Assembly (NCBI GenBank): GCA_030427085.1
Contig: JAUHXH010000004.1
Coordinates: forward strand, 1 to 64,000
DNA length: 64,000 bases
Reading direction: 5' to 3'
Source of the DNA: Gammaproteobacteria bacterium
GTDB lineage: Bacteria > Pseudomonadota > Gammaproteobacteria > Pseudomonadales > Halieaceae
Shown: positions 20,407-29,703 of the stretch, piece by piece
Numbering within the stretch: position 1 is the first letter of the stretch
How the letters are laid out: the number at the start of each line of letters is the position of its first letter
The notes under the pieces: generated by a model
The model's input: only the letters and a program-made list of their open reading frames with translations
Told to the model about the DNA's origin: nothing
Databases searched by the model: none
Program-made: the position numbers and the translations under genes

Positions 20407-21225
20407 TCAGAGGTCCACCATCGGTTCCAGCGTCGCGAGGACCGTATCTCCCGCCAATAACTGTAGTTCCTTGCCGGCCAGCCGATAGCTCCTGACCTGC
20501 GAGAACAGTCGGTAAACGCTGGTCTCCAACTCAGCCCCCTGCACGCAAGCACGTCGGGTTCCTGCCACCGCGCCAAAGGTCAGCGCATTATTGGGGCCAT
20601 GCGAAAGGGCCCCGGTGTAACGATTGCAACCCGCGAATCCGGACAGGCGCGGCTCTGTCGCGTCGAACAACAGCGACACAACCTGGCCATTCACCGTCGC
20701 CGGAACTTCATTGCCGTCTATCGTGGTGAAGCGCCATCCCCGGCCTGCCAGTGGAAAGCCCGGCTTCGGGGCGGGTTGAATCTGGGTCAGCTGAATAGCC
20801 AACGGCGGCTCGCCGAAAGGATCGATGAACTCGGTGCTGCTGAACAGTAGTTCACCGTCACGGCGGATGGTCGCGCGCAGCGAATAGCGGTGGCGTGACT
20901 CTATCTGGGCCGGGTCATAAGACAGCTCAAAACTGAACGGTGGAGAGCCCGAAACCGGTAAATTGAGAGCGCCGAGCACCGTAGCGGGCGCATCAGCTCG
21001 CGAAATATCCAGCAGTTGGATGCCTAATTCAGCGCCTTCCGGCACCGCTACATTTTCCCGATAGCTCACGTTGCCATAGATAGGCTTGCCCTCGGAGGCG
21101 ACAGCCGAGGCGGTGGGCGTTGACCCGCCTTCACAGGCCGGCAGGACTGCCACGAGCAGACCCGCCAGGCTCGCCCGGAGTACAGTCAGATGGGAGATCA
21201 GGCGGTTGAGATAACGCTTGGTCAT
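20407..21225 (-). CDS. Lipoprotein with YbaY-like and META (HslJ-like) domains
   Basis: 272-residue predicted lipoprotein. A basic N-terminus and hydrophobic stretch end in the lipobox LPAC (Cys about residue 31). Residues about 45-145 resemble the YbaY/lipoprotein-chaperone fold (IYGNVSYRENVAVPEGAEL). Residues about 160-270 are a META domain like E. coli HslJ (GRGWRFTTIDG, GFAGCNRYTG). HslJ is tied to heat shock and novobiocin resistance, but META domains have no settled biochemical role. AGGAAG precedes the ATG at 21225; an upstream ATG at 21321 would hide the signal peptide. Confidence 0.85.
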   Translation of the reverse strand: MTKRYLNRLISHLTVLRASLAGLLVAVLPACEGGSTPTASAVASEGKPIYGNVSYRENVAVPEGAELGIQLLDISRADAPATVLGALNLPVSGSPPFSFELSYDPAQIESRHRYSLRATIRRDGELLFSSTEFIDPFGEPPLAIQLTQIQPAPKPGFPLAGRGWRFTTIDGNEVPATVNGQVVSLLFDATEPRLSGFAGCNRYTGALSHGPNNALTFGAVAGTRRACVQGAELETSVYRLFSQVRSYRLAGKELQLLAGDTVLATLEPMVDL

Positions 21226-21452
21226 GCTTGCTTCCTGAACATCGCCTGTCGGCGCAAAGCGGTCAGTATAAGGCAGCCCCTTTACTTCCGGCACCCCTGC
21301 CGGTTTCAGGCTACCCCGCACAGCGCCCAGTCAATAGTGGCCATGGCTACGGATTGGCCTGAATTGACCCGTGCCCGCGCTTACCCCGAACCACACCCAG
21401 ACTATAATCAGGGGTCGAGCCGCACACAAAGGCCACAGGCCAGGAGAATAAG

Positions 21453-22910
21453 ATGAATGCACCGGAGCCCGTCCGCGAGGGAACTGACATTGCGGAAGCC
21501 TTACACGCCGCACTGAAACTGCAACGCGACGACTACCTGCAGGAAGGCGCTGTCAGCGCCGAAGCCCGCATCGACCGGATTGACCGGGCCATCGACGCGC
21601 TGATCAAGTACCAGCAGCCCCTGAGTGATGCGCTGAACAAGGATTTCACCTGCCGCCCCCGCGAAATTAATATGCTCACCGATGTGGCCGGCTCTATCAC
21701 TGCACTCAAGCATGCACGCAAGCACCTGCGGCAATGGATGAAAGCCGAGAAGCGTGCCACGGTCTTTCCGCTGAATTTACTCGGTGGCCGCTCGCGTATT
21801 GAATACCAGCCCAAGGGCGTGGTGGGCATCATCGCGCCGTGGAACTTCCCGGTCGCCATGGTGTTCCAGCCGCTGGCCGGCGTGCTAGCCGCCGGTAACC
21901 GGGCGCTGATCAAGCCTTCCGAATTTACCCCGGCCACCTCCGATGTGATCGCCGAGATGATCGCCGAGTTTTTCGAACCTCGAGAAGTAGCGGTGGTCAC
22001 CGGCGGCCCGGAAGTCGGCCAGGCGTTTTCAGCACTGCCCTTCGATCACATGATTTTCACCGGCGCCACCGGCATCGCGCGTCACATCATGGCCGCCGCC
22101 GCCCGCAATCTGGTTCCACTGACCCTGGAGCTGGGTGGCAAGTCGCCGGTGGTGATCTCACGCACGGCCGACCTGACCCAGGCCCTGACCCGAATCATGC
22201 TCGGCAAAACCCTGAACGCCGGCCAGATCTGCCTGGCGCCTGACTACCTGCTGGTGCCTGAAGAAAAACTGGAAGAGGTCGTGCAGGCCGCCAGCGACGC
22301 AGTGGCCGCCATGTACCCCCGCCTGCTGGACAATGAGGAATACACCTCGGTGATCAACTCACGCCACTTTGATCGCCTGAACAGCTACCTCGACGAGGCC
22401 CGTGAACGCGGCGCGCGCATCGTGGCACTGAACCCGGCAGAGGAAGACTTCAGCCAACAGTCCGGCTACAAAATCGCCCCGACTCTGGTGGTGCAACCTG
22501 CCGACGACATGAAAGTGCTGGAGGAGGAAATTTTTGGCCCGCTGCTGCCGATCAAGACCTACAAGCACTTCGATGAAACCGTCAACTACATCAATGCCAA
22601 TCCGCGCCCACTGGCCGCGTATTATTTCGGCCAGGATTCCCAGGAAGAGCGCCAGCTACTGGATCGCACCACCTCCGGCGGTTTCTGCGTTAATGACGTG
22701 ATTATGCATGTGATGCAGGAAGACTTGCCCTTCGGTGGTATCGGCCCCAGTGGCATGGGGCACTACCATGGGCTGGAAGGGTTCCGCACTTTCAGTCATG
22801 CGAAGTCGGTGTACACCCAGTCCAAATTGAATGTAGCCAAACTGGGCGGCATGCTACCGCCCTACAGCAAGGCGACGGAAACCACTATCCGCAGCCAGGT
22901 GAAAAAGTAA
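21453..22910 (+). CDS. Coniferyl-aldehyde-type NAD(P) aldehyde dehydrogenase
   Basis: 485-residue cytoplasmic ALDH that oxidises aldehydes to acids. Catalytic residues are E226 in LTLELGGKSP and C260 in NAGQICLAPDY. The NAD-binding region includes VVGIIAPWNFP and FTGATGIARHI. The length and the motif PDY after the cysteine match the coniferyl aldehyde dehydrogenase/fatty-aldehyde group. The real substrate is uncertain; medium-chain or aromatic aldehydes are typical. AGGAGAA precedes the ATG. A strong terminator follows. Confidence 0.93.
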   Translation: MNAPEPVREGTDIAEALHAALKLQRDDYLQEGAVSAEARIDRIDRAIDALIKYQQPLSDALNKDFTCRPREINMLTDVAGSITALKHARKHLRQWMKAEKRATVFPLNLLGGRSRIEYQPKGVVGIIAPWNFPVAMVFQPLAGVLAAGNRALIKPSEFTPATSDVIAEMIAEFFEPREVAVVTGGPEVGQAFSALPFDHMIFTGATGIARHIMAAAARNLVPLTLELGGKSPVVISRTADLTQALTRIMLGKTLNAGQICLAPDYLLVPEEKLEEVVQAASDAVAAMYPRLLDNEEYTSVINSRHFDRLNSYLDEARERGARIVALNPAEEDFSQQSGYKIAPTLVVQPADDMKVLEEEIFGPLLPIKTYKHFDETVNYINANPRPLAAYYFGQDSQEERQLLDRTTSGGFCVNDVIMHVMQEDLPFGGIGPSGMGHYHGLEGFRTFSHAKSVYTQSKLNVAKLGGMLPPYSKATETTIRSQVKK

Positions 22911-22934
22911 GTCCACACCGCTGCTCACATCGAA

Positions 22935-22959
22935 CCCCCCCGCCTCGGCGGGGGTTTTT
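22935..22959 (+). terminator. Rho-independent terminator after the aldehyde dehydrogenase
   Basis: A GC hairpin with an eight-base-pair stem (CCCCCGCC / GGCGGGGG, loop TC) is followed by five T's. It lies 25 bp after the aldehyde dehydrogenase stop. The T-run is only on the plus-strand side. Confidence 0.9.
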
Positions 22960-22963
22960 GTTT

Positions 22964-23188
22964 CTAGTGGATACGCCCGCCGACAGAAATGCTGGTGCGC
23001 ACGCCACTGCCCCAGCCCCCGTAAGAGCCAAATCCACTGGACACCCCGATGCTGCCGTAGACATGGGGATCCGAGCAGCCGCTCTGCGACAGGGCCAGTG
23101 CCGAGATCAACACGCAGTAAACAATTCGCCGCGGTTTCATCGCTACCCTCTTCATCGTTAAGCTCTTCATTGCCGTTCTGCGCGTCAT
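22964..23188 (-). CDS. Small glycine-rich lipoprotein, unknown function
   Basis: 74-residue protein with a basic N-terminus, a hydrophobic helix and the lipobox SQSGC at about residues 35-39. A short mature part of about 35 residues is rich in Gly and Ser (SSGFGSYGGWGSG) and ends in SVGGRIH. The start chosen overlaps the upstream VOC gene by four bases (ATGA) and has GGAGG seven bases before it; ATGs at 23155 and 23140 are possible. It is translationally coupled to the VOC lipoprotein. Small Gly-rich lipoproteins of this kind occur in outer membranes; no family is recognised. Confidence 0.72.
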   Translation of the reverse strand: MTRRTAMKSLTMKRVAMKPRRIVYCVLISALALSQSGCSDPHVYGSIGVSSGFGSYGGWGSGVRTSISVGGRIH

Positions 23189-24108
23189 TGCCGTCCTCCG
23201 CGGGCCGCCGCACGCGCCCGGTCTTCATCGCTCCATGTTTGTAATGCAATGCCCGCGCCTGAGGGACCTGCAATCAGCGCTACCTCTCCACCCATCGGGC
23301 GAGCAGTCGCGGGTACCAGCACCTTGCCGCCCAGGCCCTCCACACGCGACAGCAGGGCGCGCAACTGATCCCCGTCGGCAACGCGCAGGTAGTTGACCCA
23401 TACCGGGTTCAACCCGGGAACTGGCTGCTGGCGTATACCGGCTCTCGGCACACCTTGCGTGTTCAGCAGGCGGTACTCGCCACTGCCATCGGCGTCCAGG
23501 TCCTCGTCAATGACCCCATAGGGTGCCAGATGGCGATAGAAATCCACCGCGGCGTCGGGGTTGTCTGTCCACAGTTCGTTCCACAGGAAATCGCCGGACG
23601 CCACCACTTGCGCGCTATCGCGGGGATCGCCATCGCGCGTCTGCAGCAGGGCAAACACCGCCCCCTGGGAATCGGCTACAACTGCCAGCGTGCCCCTCTC
23701 ACCCAGCGGTGTGGGCGGTGCAAACACCGTACCGCCCTTGCGCTCCACCGCCTGCACGGCGGCCGAGACCTCCCACACAGAGAGCACCGTGACCCACTGG
23801 GAAATGTCCTGAACCGCGTTGAGATCGCTCTGGTCCACGAGTCCACCAATGACACGGCCCTCATGCCTGATCAGTGCATAGCGCCCACCCGGCAGGGGCA
23901 CCTCCTCGAAGCGCCATCCGAACAGGGTCTGGTAGAACGTTTTTGAGCCCTCGTAATCATCGGAGATCAGGTCGTGCCAGATCACCTTGCCGGGGAGGCG
24001 CTCTCCGCCTTCACCGCCTGCTACCCCTGGAAGATCGATGGGGCCCCCGGCGCAGCCCACCAGCGCCGCGAGCAGGCTCACCACAAACACACGCTTGAAC
24101 ATAACCAC
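23185..24108 (-). CDS. Lipoprotein with two VOC (glyoxalase-like) domains
   Basis: 307-residue protein. The N-terminal signal ends in the lipobox LVGC (Cys about residue 19), so it is likely membrane-anchored outside the cytoplasm, which is unusual for this fold. Two VOC domains follow, at about 40-155 (KVIWHDLISDDYEGSKTFYQ) and 165-295 (FLWNELWTDNPDAAVDFYR). VOC proteins include glyoxalase, dioxygenases and resistance proteins; no activity can be assigned. Start GTG 24108 has AAGGA eight bases upstream; ATG 24102 is the alternative. Last four bases overlap the small lipoprotein gene. Confidence 0.82.
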   Translation of the reverse strand: MVMFKRVFVVSLLAALVGCAGGPIDLPGVAGGEGGERLPGKVIWHDLISDDYEGSKTFYQTLFGWRFEEVPLPGGRYALIRHEGRVIGGLVDQSDLNAVQDISQWVTVLSVWEVSAAVQAVERKGGTVFAPPTPLGERGTLAVVADSQGAVFALLQTRDGDPRDSAQVVASGDFLWNELWTDNPDAAVDFYRHLAPYGVIDEDLDADGSGEYRLLNTQGVPRAGIRQQPVPGLNPVWVNYLRVADGDQLRALLSRVEGLGGKVLVPATARPMGGEVALIAGPSGAGIALQTWSDEDRARAAARGGRQ

Positions 24109-24171
24109 TGAAAGATTCCTTGTTACGTTATTCAGTTCACTACGACAGTGTAGGCCGGGGTTCCCGGCCCG

Positions 24172-24867
24172 TCAGGTGCAATGCTCCAACAGCAAGGTGG
24201 GCAAGCCGAGGTTATGGCTGTGCACTGTCGCCACACGCGTGCCGGCTTTACGCCCCTGCCGCAACTCGGAAAGCTGCACCCCGGCGGCCTGCAACCGCTC
24301 TGCGGTGGCTGCCAGGTCTGCCACCTGAATGGACAAGCCCCAGAAAGCACTCGACGGAACAGGTGCGTCGTGCGGTGAAATGATCTCCAGCGTCAGCTTG
24401 CCGCTGCGGAAGAACAACATGCGCCCACCCCACTCGGGCACTTCCTGATCCAGTGCCAGACGCATGCCCAGTTGGTCGCCGAACAGCGCAATACAGTCTT
24501 CGGCTTGTGTGGTGCGCAGCACCAGGTGATCTAGGCGAGGATAGTAAAGGCTATCTCCCCCTTGCTGTGGGTCTTGCCGTGCGGAGTCGGACCAGGGCGC
24601 GGCAACAGCGGACAATGACAAGCCGAGCGGATTGGCAACATCTTTGGGGGCATGCGCATCGAAAGCCGGAACGCCCAGGAGCAAGCCGGTAATTTCGCTC
24701 GCCTCCTGCGCTGCATTTTCCCGCAGTAGCAGGACGGTATTGCCCAATGGAAAGCGAACGCCCGCGGTGATCACCTGGCCCTCACAGCCCAACAGTCGTT
24801 CAAAATCGGCTTGTGCCGGGGTCAGTGCCGGCACCTCGATCGTAATCTCCTCAAACGTCGTTTGCAT
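24172..24867 (-). CDS. VOC-family (glyoxalase-like) protein
   Basis: 231-residue protein without a signal peptide, made of two VOC half-domains. The second is clearest (YPRLDHLVLRTTQAEDCIALF to the C-terminal segment HNLGLPTLLLEH). These metalloenzymes act on small vicinal-oxygen compounds; the substrate is unknown. Start at ATG 24867 is preferred because GGGGA lies upstream and the protein begins QTTFEEITIEVPAL. It is followed after 63 bp by a second VOC gene on the same strand, so the two are probably an operon. Confidence 0.82.
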   Translation of the reverse strand: MQTTFEEITIEVPALTPAQADFERLLGCEGQVITAGVRFPLGNTVLLLRENAAQEASEITGLLLGVPAFDAHAPKDVANPLGLSLSAVAAPWSDSARQDPQQGGDSLYYPRLDHLVLRTTQAEDCIALFGDQLGMRLALDQEVPEWGGRMLFFRSGKLTLEIISPHDAPVPSSAFWGLSIQVADLAATAERLQAAGVQLSELRQGRKAGTRVATVHSHNLGLPTLLLEHCT

Positions 24868-24990
24868 TGTTTCCCCGGGTTCACTGATATCGCGTCGACT
24901 AGAGTCTGCGGGCAATCGGGCTTACACTCAAAGCAAGGGTGAACGCCCGAGTGCCACGCCAAGCACCCCATTAAACCGGAGATATCCCCG

Positions 24991-25800
24991 ATGCCGCAAT
25001 CGCTAAGGCAACTCGCCACCACTGTCATCGCCCTCTTTGTATTTGCCGTTACACTCCCCGTTCAGGCTGGCGACACACTGGACCGGGTGGTCGATTTCAA
25101 AGTGCTGAAAGTGGGCATGTCGGCCGACCAACCGCCCCTGAACACCTACAACCGCGAGGGGCAGTTGATGGGTTACGATGTGGACCTCGCGCGCGCGCTG
25201 GCCACGGCGATGCGCGCACGCCTCGAGATTAAAGTGTTGCCGTTCGGAGAGCTGCTGGAAGCACTGGCAAAAGATGAGGTCGACGCGGTGATATCCGGCA
25301 TGTCGATTACCCCGCAGCGCAGTCAGACAGTGTCTTTCGTTGGCCCCTACATGATGTCGGGCAAATCCCTGCTGACTCGCAACAGTGTATTGGCGGGAGT
25401 GGAATCCGCCAGTGACTTTGACCGCCCTGACGTCAAACTGGTGGCGCTGAAAAACTCCACCAGCGCGGAATTCGCCCGGTCGACAGCGCCCAACGCGCAA
25501 TTGCGTGAAATTGATCACTACGACGATGGGGTGAAACTGGTGATCGATGGAGAAGCGGACGCGATGATAGCCGATCTCACCATTTGCCTGCTGACGGTAC
25601 TGCGCAATCCCGACGCCGGCCTTACCACGCTGCCACGCCCCATTACCGTCGATCCCATCGGTATTGCCATCAACAGGGATGACCCGGAGTTTTACAATCT
25701 GCTGGACAACTATCTGGAAGCCTACACACGCAGTGGTTTGCTGACCAAACTGCGAGAAAAGTGGTTTGAATCCAACGACTGGGTGAAAGCACTACCCTGA
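24991..25800 (+). CDS. Periplasmic solute-binding protein, polar amino acid type (SBP_bac_3)
   Basis: 269-residue exported protein. Residues 1-26 form a signal peptide ending in VQAG. The mature chain has the family 3 pattern: LKVGMSADQPPLNTYN, then LMGYDVDLARALA, and AVISGMSITPQRSQTVSF. Such proteins bind amino acids for ABC importers, but no permease or ATPase gene adjoins this one, so it may act alone or as a sensor. A possible -10 TACACT lies at 24923-24928. Divergent from the VOC gene. Confidence 0.88.
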   Translation: MPQSLRQLATTVIALFVFAVTLPVQAGDTLDRVVDFKVLKVGMSADQPPLNTYNREGQLMGYDVDLARALATAMRARLEIKVLPFGELLEALAKDEVDAVISGMSITPQRSQTVSFVGPYMMSGKSLLTRNSVLAGVESASDFDRPDVKLVALKNSTSAEFARSTAPNAQLREIDHYDDGVKLVIDGEADAMIADLTICLLTVLRNPDAGLTTLPRPITVDPIGIAINRDDPEFYNLLDNYLEAYTRSGLLTKLREKWFESNDWVKALP

Positions 25801-25931
25801 TTTCAGCAGACGGCTCTGGCTGTTGACCCTACAGGCCAGCGCCACACCCATTATTTAACAGTCTTTACACTGGCGACGCGGGCGCTGAACAGGCATTATT
25901 TGGCGCGCAGTTTCCCGGGGGCTCTACAGCA

Positions 25932-27380
25932 GTGAATGCCAAAGTGATGCGGCGCACGAAAATCGTCGCAACCATCGGGCCAGGCAGCGAATCCGCCGAC
26001 ATGATCGGTCGGCTAATCGCCGCAGGCGTTAATGTGTTTCGTCTCAATTTCAGCCACGGCAGCGCCCAGCGCCACGCCGAAGTCGCTGCACGCATTCGCA
26101 AACAGGCTGCCATTGCCGGTGTGTATACCGGCATACTCGCTGACCTGCAGGGGCCGAAAATTCGCATCGGCGGCTTCACCACCGACAAGGTGCAGTTAGC
26201 CGCTGGCGATCGCTTCCGACTCGATCTCGATCTCGACCTGGACGCCGGCACGGTTCACGGCGTGGGGCTCGAGTACCGCGAATTGTGTGAGTGTGTGACC
26301 CCCGGCGACACACTGCTGCTGGACGATGGCCGCTTGCGCCTGCGTGTGGACGATGTGGAGAGTGCCGCGGTGGACTGTACGGTGCTGGTCGGAGGGCCGC
26401 TGAGCGCACGCAAGGGTATCAATCGCCTGGGCGGCGGCCTGGCAGCGCCGGCGCTGACCACCAAGGATATCGCCGATATCGATTCCCTTTCCGAAGTGAA
26501 GCCCGACTTCGTTGCAGTTTCCTTTGTATCCAGTGCCGACGACATTCACCAGACGCGCAATCTACTGGCCGGTCACAACTTGGCGCCGGCCATCATCGCC
26601 AAGATCGAGCGCGCCGAGGTCGTAGCCGAGCAGGACACCCTGAACGGTATCCTCGAGGCCGCCGAGGGCATCATGGTGGCGCGCGGAGACCTCGGTGTAG
26701 AGGTTGGGGATGCCCAGTTGATCGGCATTCAGAAAGACCTCATCACCCGCGCCCGGAAGAAGGACCGCGTGGTCATCACCGCCACCCAGATGATGGAGTC
26801 GATGATCAGCAACCCCATGCCGACCCGGGCCGAGGTATTCGATGTGGCCAATGCAGTGCTGGATGGCACTGATGCGGTCATGCTGTCGGCGGAAACCGCG
26901 GTAGGTGACTACCCGGTAGAGGTTGTTTCAGCCATGGCCGAAGCAGCCCTTGGCGCGGAGCGACACCCCGTGGCGCGCACCTCCCGCTACCGCGTGGAGC
27001 GGCAGTTCAGCAGCGCCCAGGAAACTGTGGCCATGTCGGCTATCTACGCCGCCAATCACTTTCCCAACGTGCGAGGCATCGCGTGCCTGACTGAATCGGG
27101 CACCACACCCACGCTGATGTCCCGGCTGAGTTCAGGCCTGCCGATTTTCGCCCTAAGCAATAACCCGACCACTTTGCAGAAGCTGGCCATCTGTCGCGGT
27201 GTGGTGCCGTTGTTCTTCGATGCCACGGCTTTCTCCGAGGAGGAGGTGGAATCTTCCGCGATTGAATACCTGCGAGACGGTGGGTACATTCTGGAGGGAG
27301 ACTCTATTTTGCTTACCCGAGGTCAGGTGATGGGCCACCCTGGGGCTACCAATATCATGAAAATTCTGCCGGTAAACTGA
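25932..27380 (+). CDS. pyk: Pyruvate kinase
   Basis: Final glycolytic enzyme: phosphoenolpyruvate plus ADP to pyruvate plus ATP. The 482-residue chain opens with RRTKIVATIGPGSES and shows the substrate and metal region IIAKIERAEVVAEQD and the segment VITATQMMESMI. A C-terminal regulatory domain is present. The start is GTG 25932 with GGGGG ten bases upstream; ATG 25947 is an alternative. The stop TGA shares one base with the glk ATG, so the two glycolysis genes are coupled. Confidence 0.96.
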   Translation: MNAKVMRRTKIVATIGPGSESADMIGRLIAAGVNVFRLNFSHGSAQRHAEVAARIRKQAAIAGVYTGILADLQGPKIRIGGFTTDKVQLAAGDRFRLDLDLDLDAGTVHGVGLEYRELCECVTPGDTLLLDDGRLRLRVDDVESAAVDCTVLVGGPLSARKGINRLGGGLAAPALTTKDIADIDSLSEVKPDFVAVSFVSSADDIHQTRNLLAGHNLAPAIIAKIERAEVVAEQDTLNGILEAAEGIMVARGDLGVEVGDAQLIGIQKDLITRARKKDRVVITATQMMESMISNPMPTRAEVFDVANAVLDGTDAVMLSAETAVGDYPVEVVSAMAEAALGAERHPVARTSRYRVERQFSSAQETVAMSAIYAANHFPNVRGIACLTESGTTPTLMSRLSSGLPIFALSNNPTTLQKLAICRGVVPLFFDATAFSEEEVESSAIEYLRDGGYILEGDSILLTRGQVMGHPGATNIMKILPVN

Positions 27381-28327
27381 TGACGCAGCGACTCGTCGCC
27401 GATGTGGGTGGCACCAATAGCCGACTGGCACTGTTCGACGAAGTGGGCGCCAGCCTCACTCATGTCGCCACCTTCCCCAATGCGGAGTACGACAGCTTTG
27501 CCGACGTACTCGCGGCCTGGCTGGAACAACAGTCCCTCGAAGCGCCGGAACATTGCTGCCTGGCAGTAGCGGCGGTGCCCAGCGGTGACGTGGTCGACAT
27601 GGTCAACATCGACTGGCGTATTAGCGCTCCCCAACTCGAGTCTCGTTTCGGCTTTAGCCATGCACGGTTGCTGAACGATTGGGAAGCTGTGGCCGAAGCA
27701 TTACCGCACCTGGGAACTGACGACCTGTTTACCCTCAATGCCGGCCCGCAGGGTGCCCGCCTGTGTGCGCTAGGACCCGGTACCGGGCTCGGCGGCGCCC
27801 TGTGTACGCGATTGAATGGCCACGCTGTGGTGACCGCCTGTGAACCGGGCCACATGAGCCTGAGCCCGGGCACCGACCAGGAGCGCGAACTGTTCCGCGT
27901 GATTGAAGCGCAGTCCGGACGTATGTTTGCCGAGTTACTGGTTTCGGGGCCAGGCCTGCAACGCATCTACAGTGGCCTGGCCGAAGTACGCGGAGAGCCG
28001 GCCACACTGGCAGCGCCGGAAATTTCCTCCCGTGCCCTGGACGGTTCGGACCCCCTCGCCGTGGAAGCGCTCAACTGTTTTTGTGCATTGTTGGGCAGCG
28101 TCGCCGGGGATTTTGTGTTGTGCAACGGTGCTTACGACGGACTCTATCTCGGTGGCGGCATCCTGCCGCGGATGCCGGAATTTCTGGCCGCCAGCCCCTT
28201 CCTGTCACGCCTGGTAGACAAGGGCGCATTGCGCGAGCACTTGTCACGCGTGCCGGTAAATCTGATCACCCACCACCAGCCCGGTTTGCTGGGCGCGAGT
28301 TACGCGCCGCTATTCAAAGCTGGCTGA
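27380..28327 (+). CDS. glk: Glucokinase
   Basis: ATP-dependent phosphorylation of glucose to glucose-6-phosphate; 315 aa, the bacterial Glk type without ROK motifs. The ATP-binding start is ADVGGTNSRLALF. The glucose site includes LLNDWEAVAEALP (catalytic Asp) and EPGHMSL. GPGTGLGGAL is the phosphate loop. It begins within the pyk stop codon and its 3' end overlaps the convergent histidine kinase gene by 28 bp. Confidence 0.95.
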   Translation: MTQRLVADVGGTNSRLALFDEVGASLTHVATFPNAEYDSFADVLAAWLEQQSLEAPEHCCLAVAAVPSGDVVDMVNIDWRISAPQLESRFGFSHARLLNDWEAVAEALPHLGTDDLFTLNAGPQGARLCALGPGTGLGGALCTRLNGHAVVTACEPGHMSLSPGTDQERELFRVIEAQSGRMFAELLVSGPGLQRIYSGLAEVRGEPATLAAPEISSRALDGSDPLAVEALNCFCALLGSVAGDFVLCNGAYDGLYLGGGILPRMPEFLAASPFLSRLVDKGALREHLSRVPVNLITHHQPGLLGASYAPLFKAG

Positions 28328-29703
28328 GCAGGCAACGCCAACCTGACGCAAAAACCGCACCCGTCCGGTTTGGCCGGTTCAATCACCAGACTGGCTCCGT
28401 GTTGCTCGGCAACGCGCGTCACAATCGACAAGCCGAACCCCGCACCCGCGCCGCGGCTGCCTGGCACACGGTAAAAGCGTTCGCGCACCTGCTGAAACTC
28501 ATCGGCAGACAGACGCTCACAATCATTCACCACACTGACCTCAACTTCGTTGACGTTCGGCCGGGCCGTCACGGCCACCTCGCTGTCTGGCCTCGCGTAT
28601 CGCAACGCATTATTGACCAGGTTGCGAAGAAGCATAGCCAGCAACTCACTGTTCCCCCGGACCACCAAGTTTGGCGCAATGGATTGGCGCAGCGAGAGAT
28701 CGGCGGCTTCAAACAGCGCGCCGGTCTCGCCAAGGATTGCCTCCAGCAGCGCCGACAGGTCTATCGGGACCATCACAACCGGCGCATCCGGATCCACCCG
28801 GGACAGTGCCAACAACTGTTCCACGCTGTGGGTTGCTCGATCCACGCGCTGCACCACGCCATCCAGTACATCCGCACTGCCCTGTGCTTGTAAACGACGC
28901 TGGCAGAGCTGCACCTCGGACTTGATGGCGGCCAGCGGCGTTAGCAATTCATGGGCGGCATTGGCGGTGAATCGCTGCTCACTCTCCAGCGCCCGCCCCA
29001 GCCGTGACAGGAGTGCGTTCAATGCCACCACCACGGGCTTGACCTCCCGCGGTACCGAGTGCGCAGGCAAGGGGTCGAGCAAATTGGCCTGCCGGCTGCC
29101 AATGTCCTCTGCCAATTGCTCTACGGGCCGCAAGCCACGGGTCACAGCCCAATGCAGAAACAACAGACTGAGCGGCAACACCACGATCAGGGGCAGCAAG
29201 GTCCGGCCCACCAGCGCCAGGAAGGACTGCTGCGCCTGACCCAATTCGAAACCCACCACTATCCAGAGCTGGGTGTCGTCATCAAATCGAGCCAGCAGTC
29301 GCCAGTCTTCTCCGGGTATTTCGTGGCTGTAGCGAAAACCCTCTTCGAGTGGCTGCTCGAAACGGGGTGAGCCGTGCACTGTGGCCATCAATCGGCCTTC
29401 AAACCACACGTTCACGGCCGGGGTCATCACCCCTTCGAGCGGGCCTTCGATGCGCAGGCTGTTATCCAACTCAACTTCAACGTTTTCCCGATACCAGGGC
29501 GCCCGGTCCCCGCGGTCACTCTCATGGGCGAAGATATGGGTAACGTAAGTGACGAGGTGGGTGTATTGGGCCAGTTGCTGGTCTACCTGCTCCAGAAACA
29601 CACGGCGGGCGTTGAACAGGGTAAACACCGCCGTGGCCAGCCATGAGCCCAAAATGAGCAACAGCATCAGCAGCATCAGCCGCCGGCGGAGGGAGCCACT
29701 CAT
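28300..29703 (-). CDS. Sensor histidine kinase (QseC-like)
   Basis: 467-residue inner-membrane kinase. Order: TM1 (about 8-30), a periplasmic sensor domain (about 32-158), TM2 (about 165-187), HAMP (about 188-240), phosphoacceptor domain with H251 in AAHELLTPLAAI, and an ATPase domain with N-box NLVNNALRYA and G-box GAGFGLSI. The usual arginine after HEL is leucine here. The ATG overlaps the response-regulator stop by four bases. QseC-type kinases sense varied signals; the ligand cannot be inferred. Partner is the regulator immediately upstream in the transcript. Confidence 0.92.
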   Translation of the reverse strand: MSGSLRRRLMLLMLLLILGSWLATAVFTLFNARRVFLEQVDQQLAQYTHLVTYVTHIFAHESDRGDRAPWYRENVEVELDNSLRIEGPLEGVMTPAVNVWFEGRLMATVHGSPRFEQPLEEGFRYSHEIPGEDWRLLARFDDDTQLWIVVGFELGQAQQSFLALVGRTLLPLIVVLPLSLLFLHWAVTRGLRPVEQLAEDIGSRQANLLDPLPAHSVPREVKPVVVALNALLSRLGRALESEQRFTANAAHELLTPLAAIKSEVQLCQRRLQAQGSADVLDGVVQRVDRATHSVEQLLALSRVDPDAPVVMVPIDLSALLEAILGETGALFEAADLSLRQSIAPNLVVRGNSELLAMLLRNLVNNALRYARPDSEVAVTARPNVNEVEVSVVNDCERLSADEFQQVRERFYRVPGSRGAGAGFGLSIVTRVAEQHGASLVIEPAKPDGCGFCVRLALPAQPALNSGA

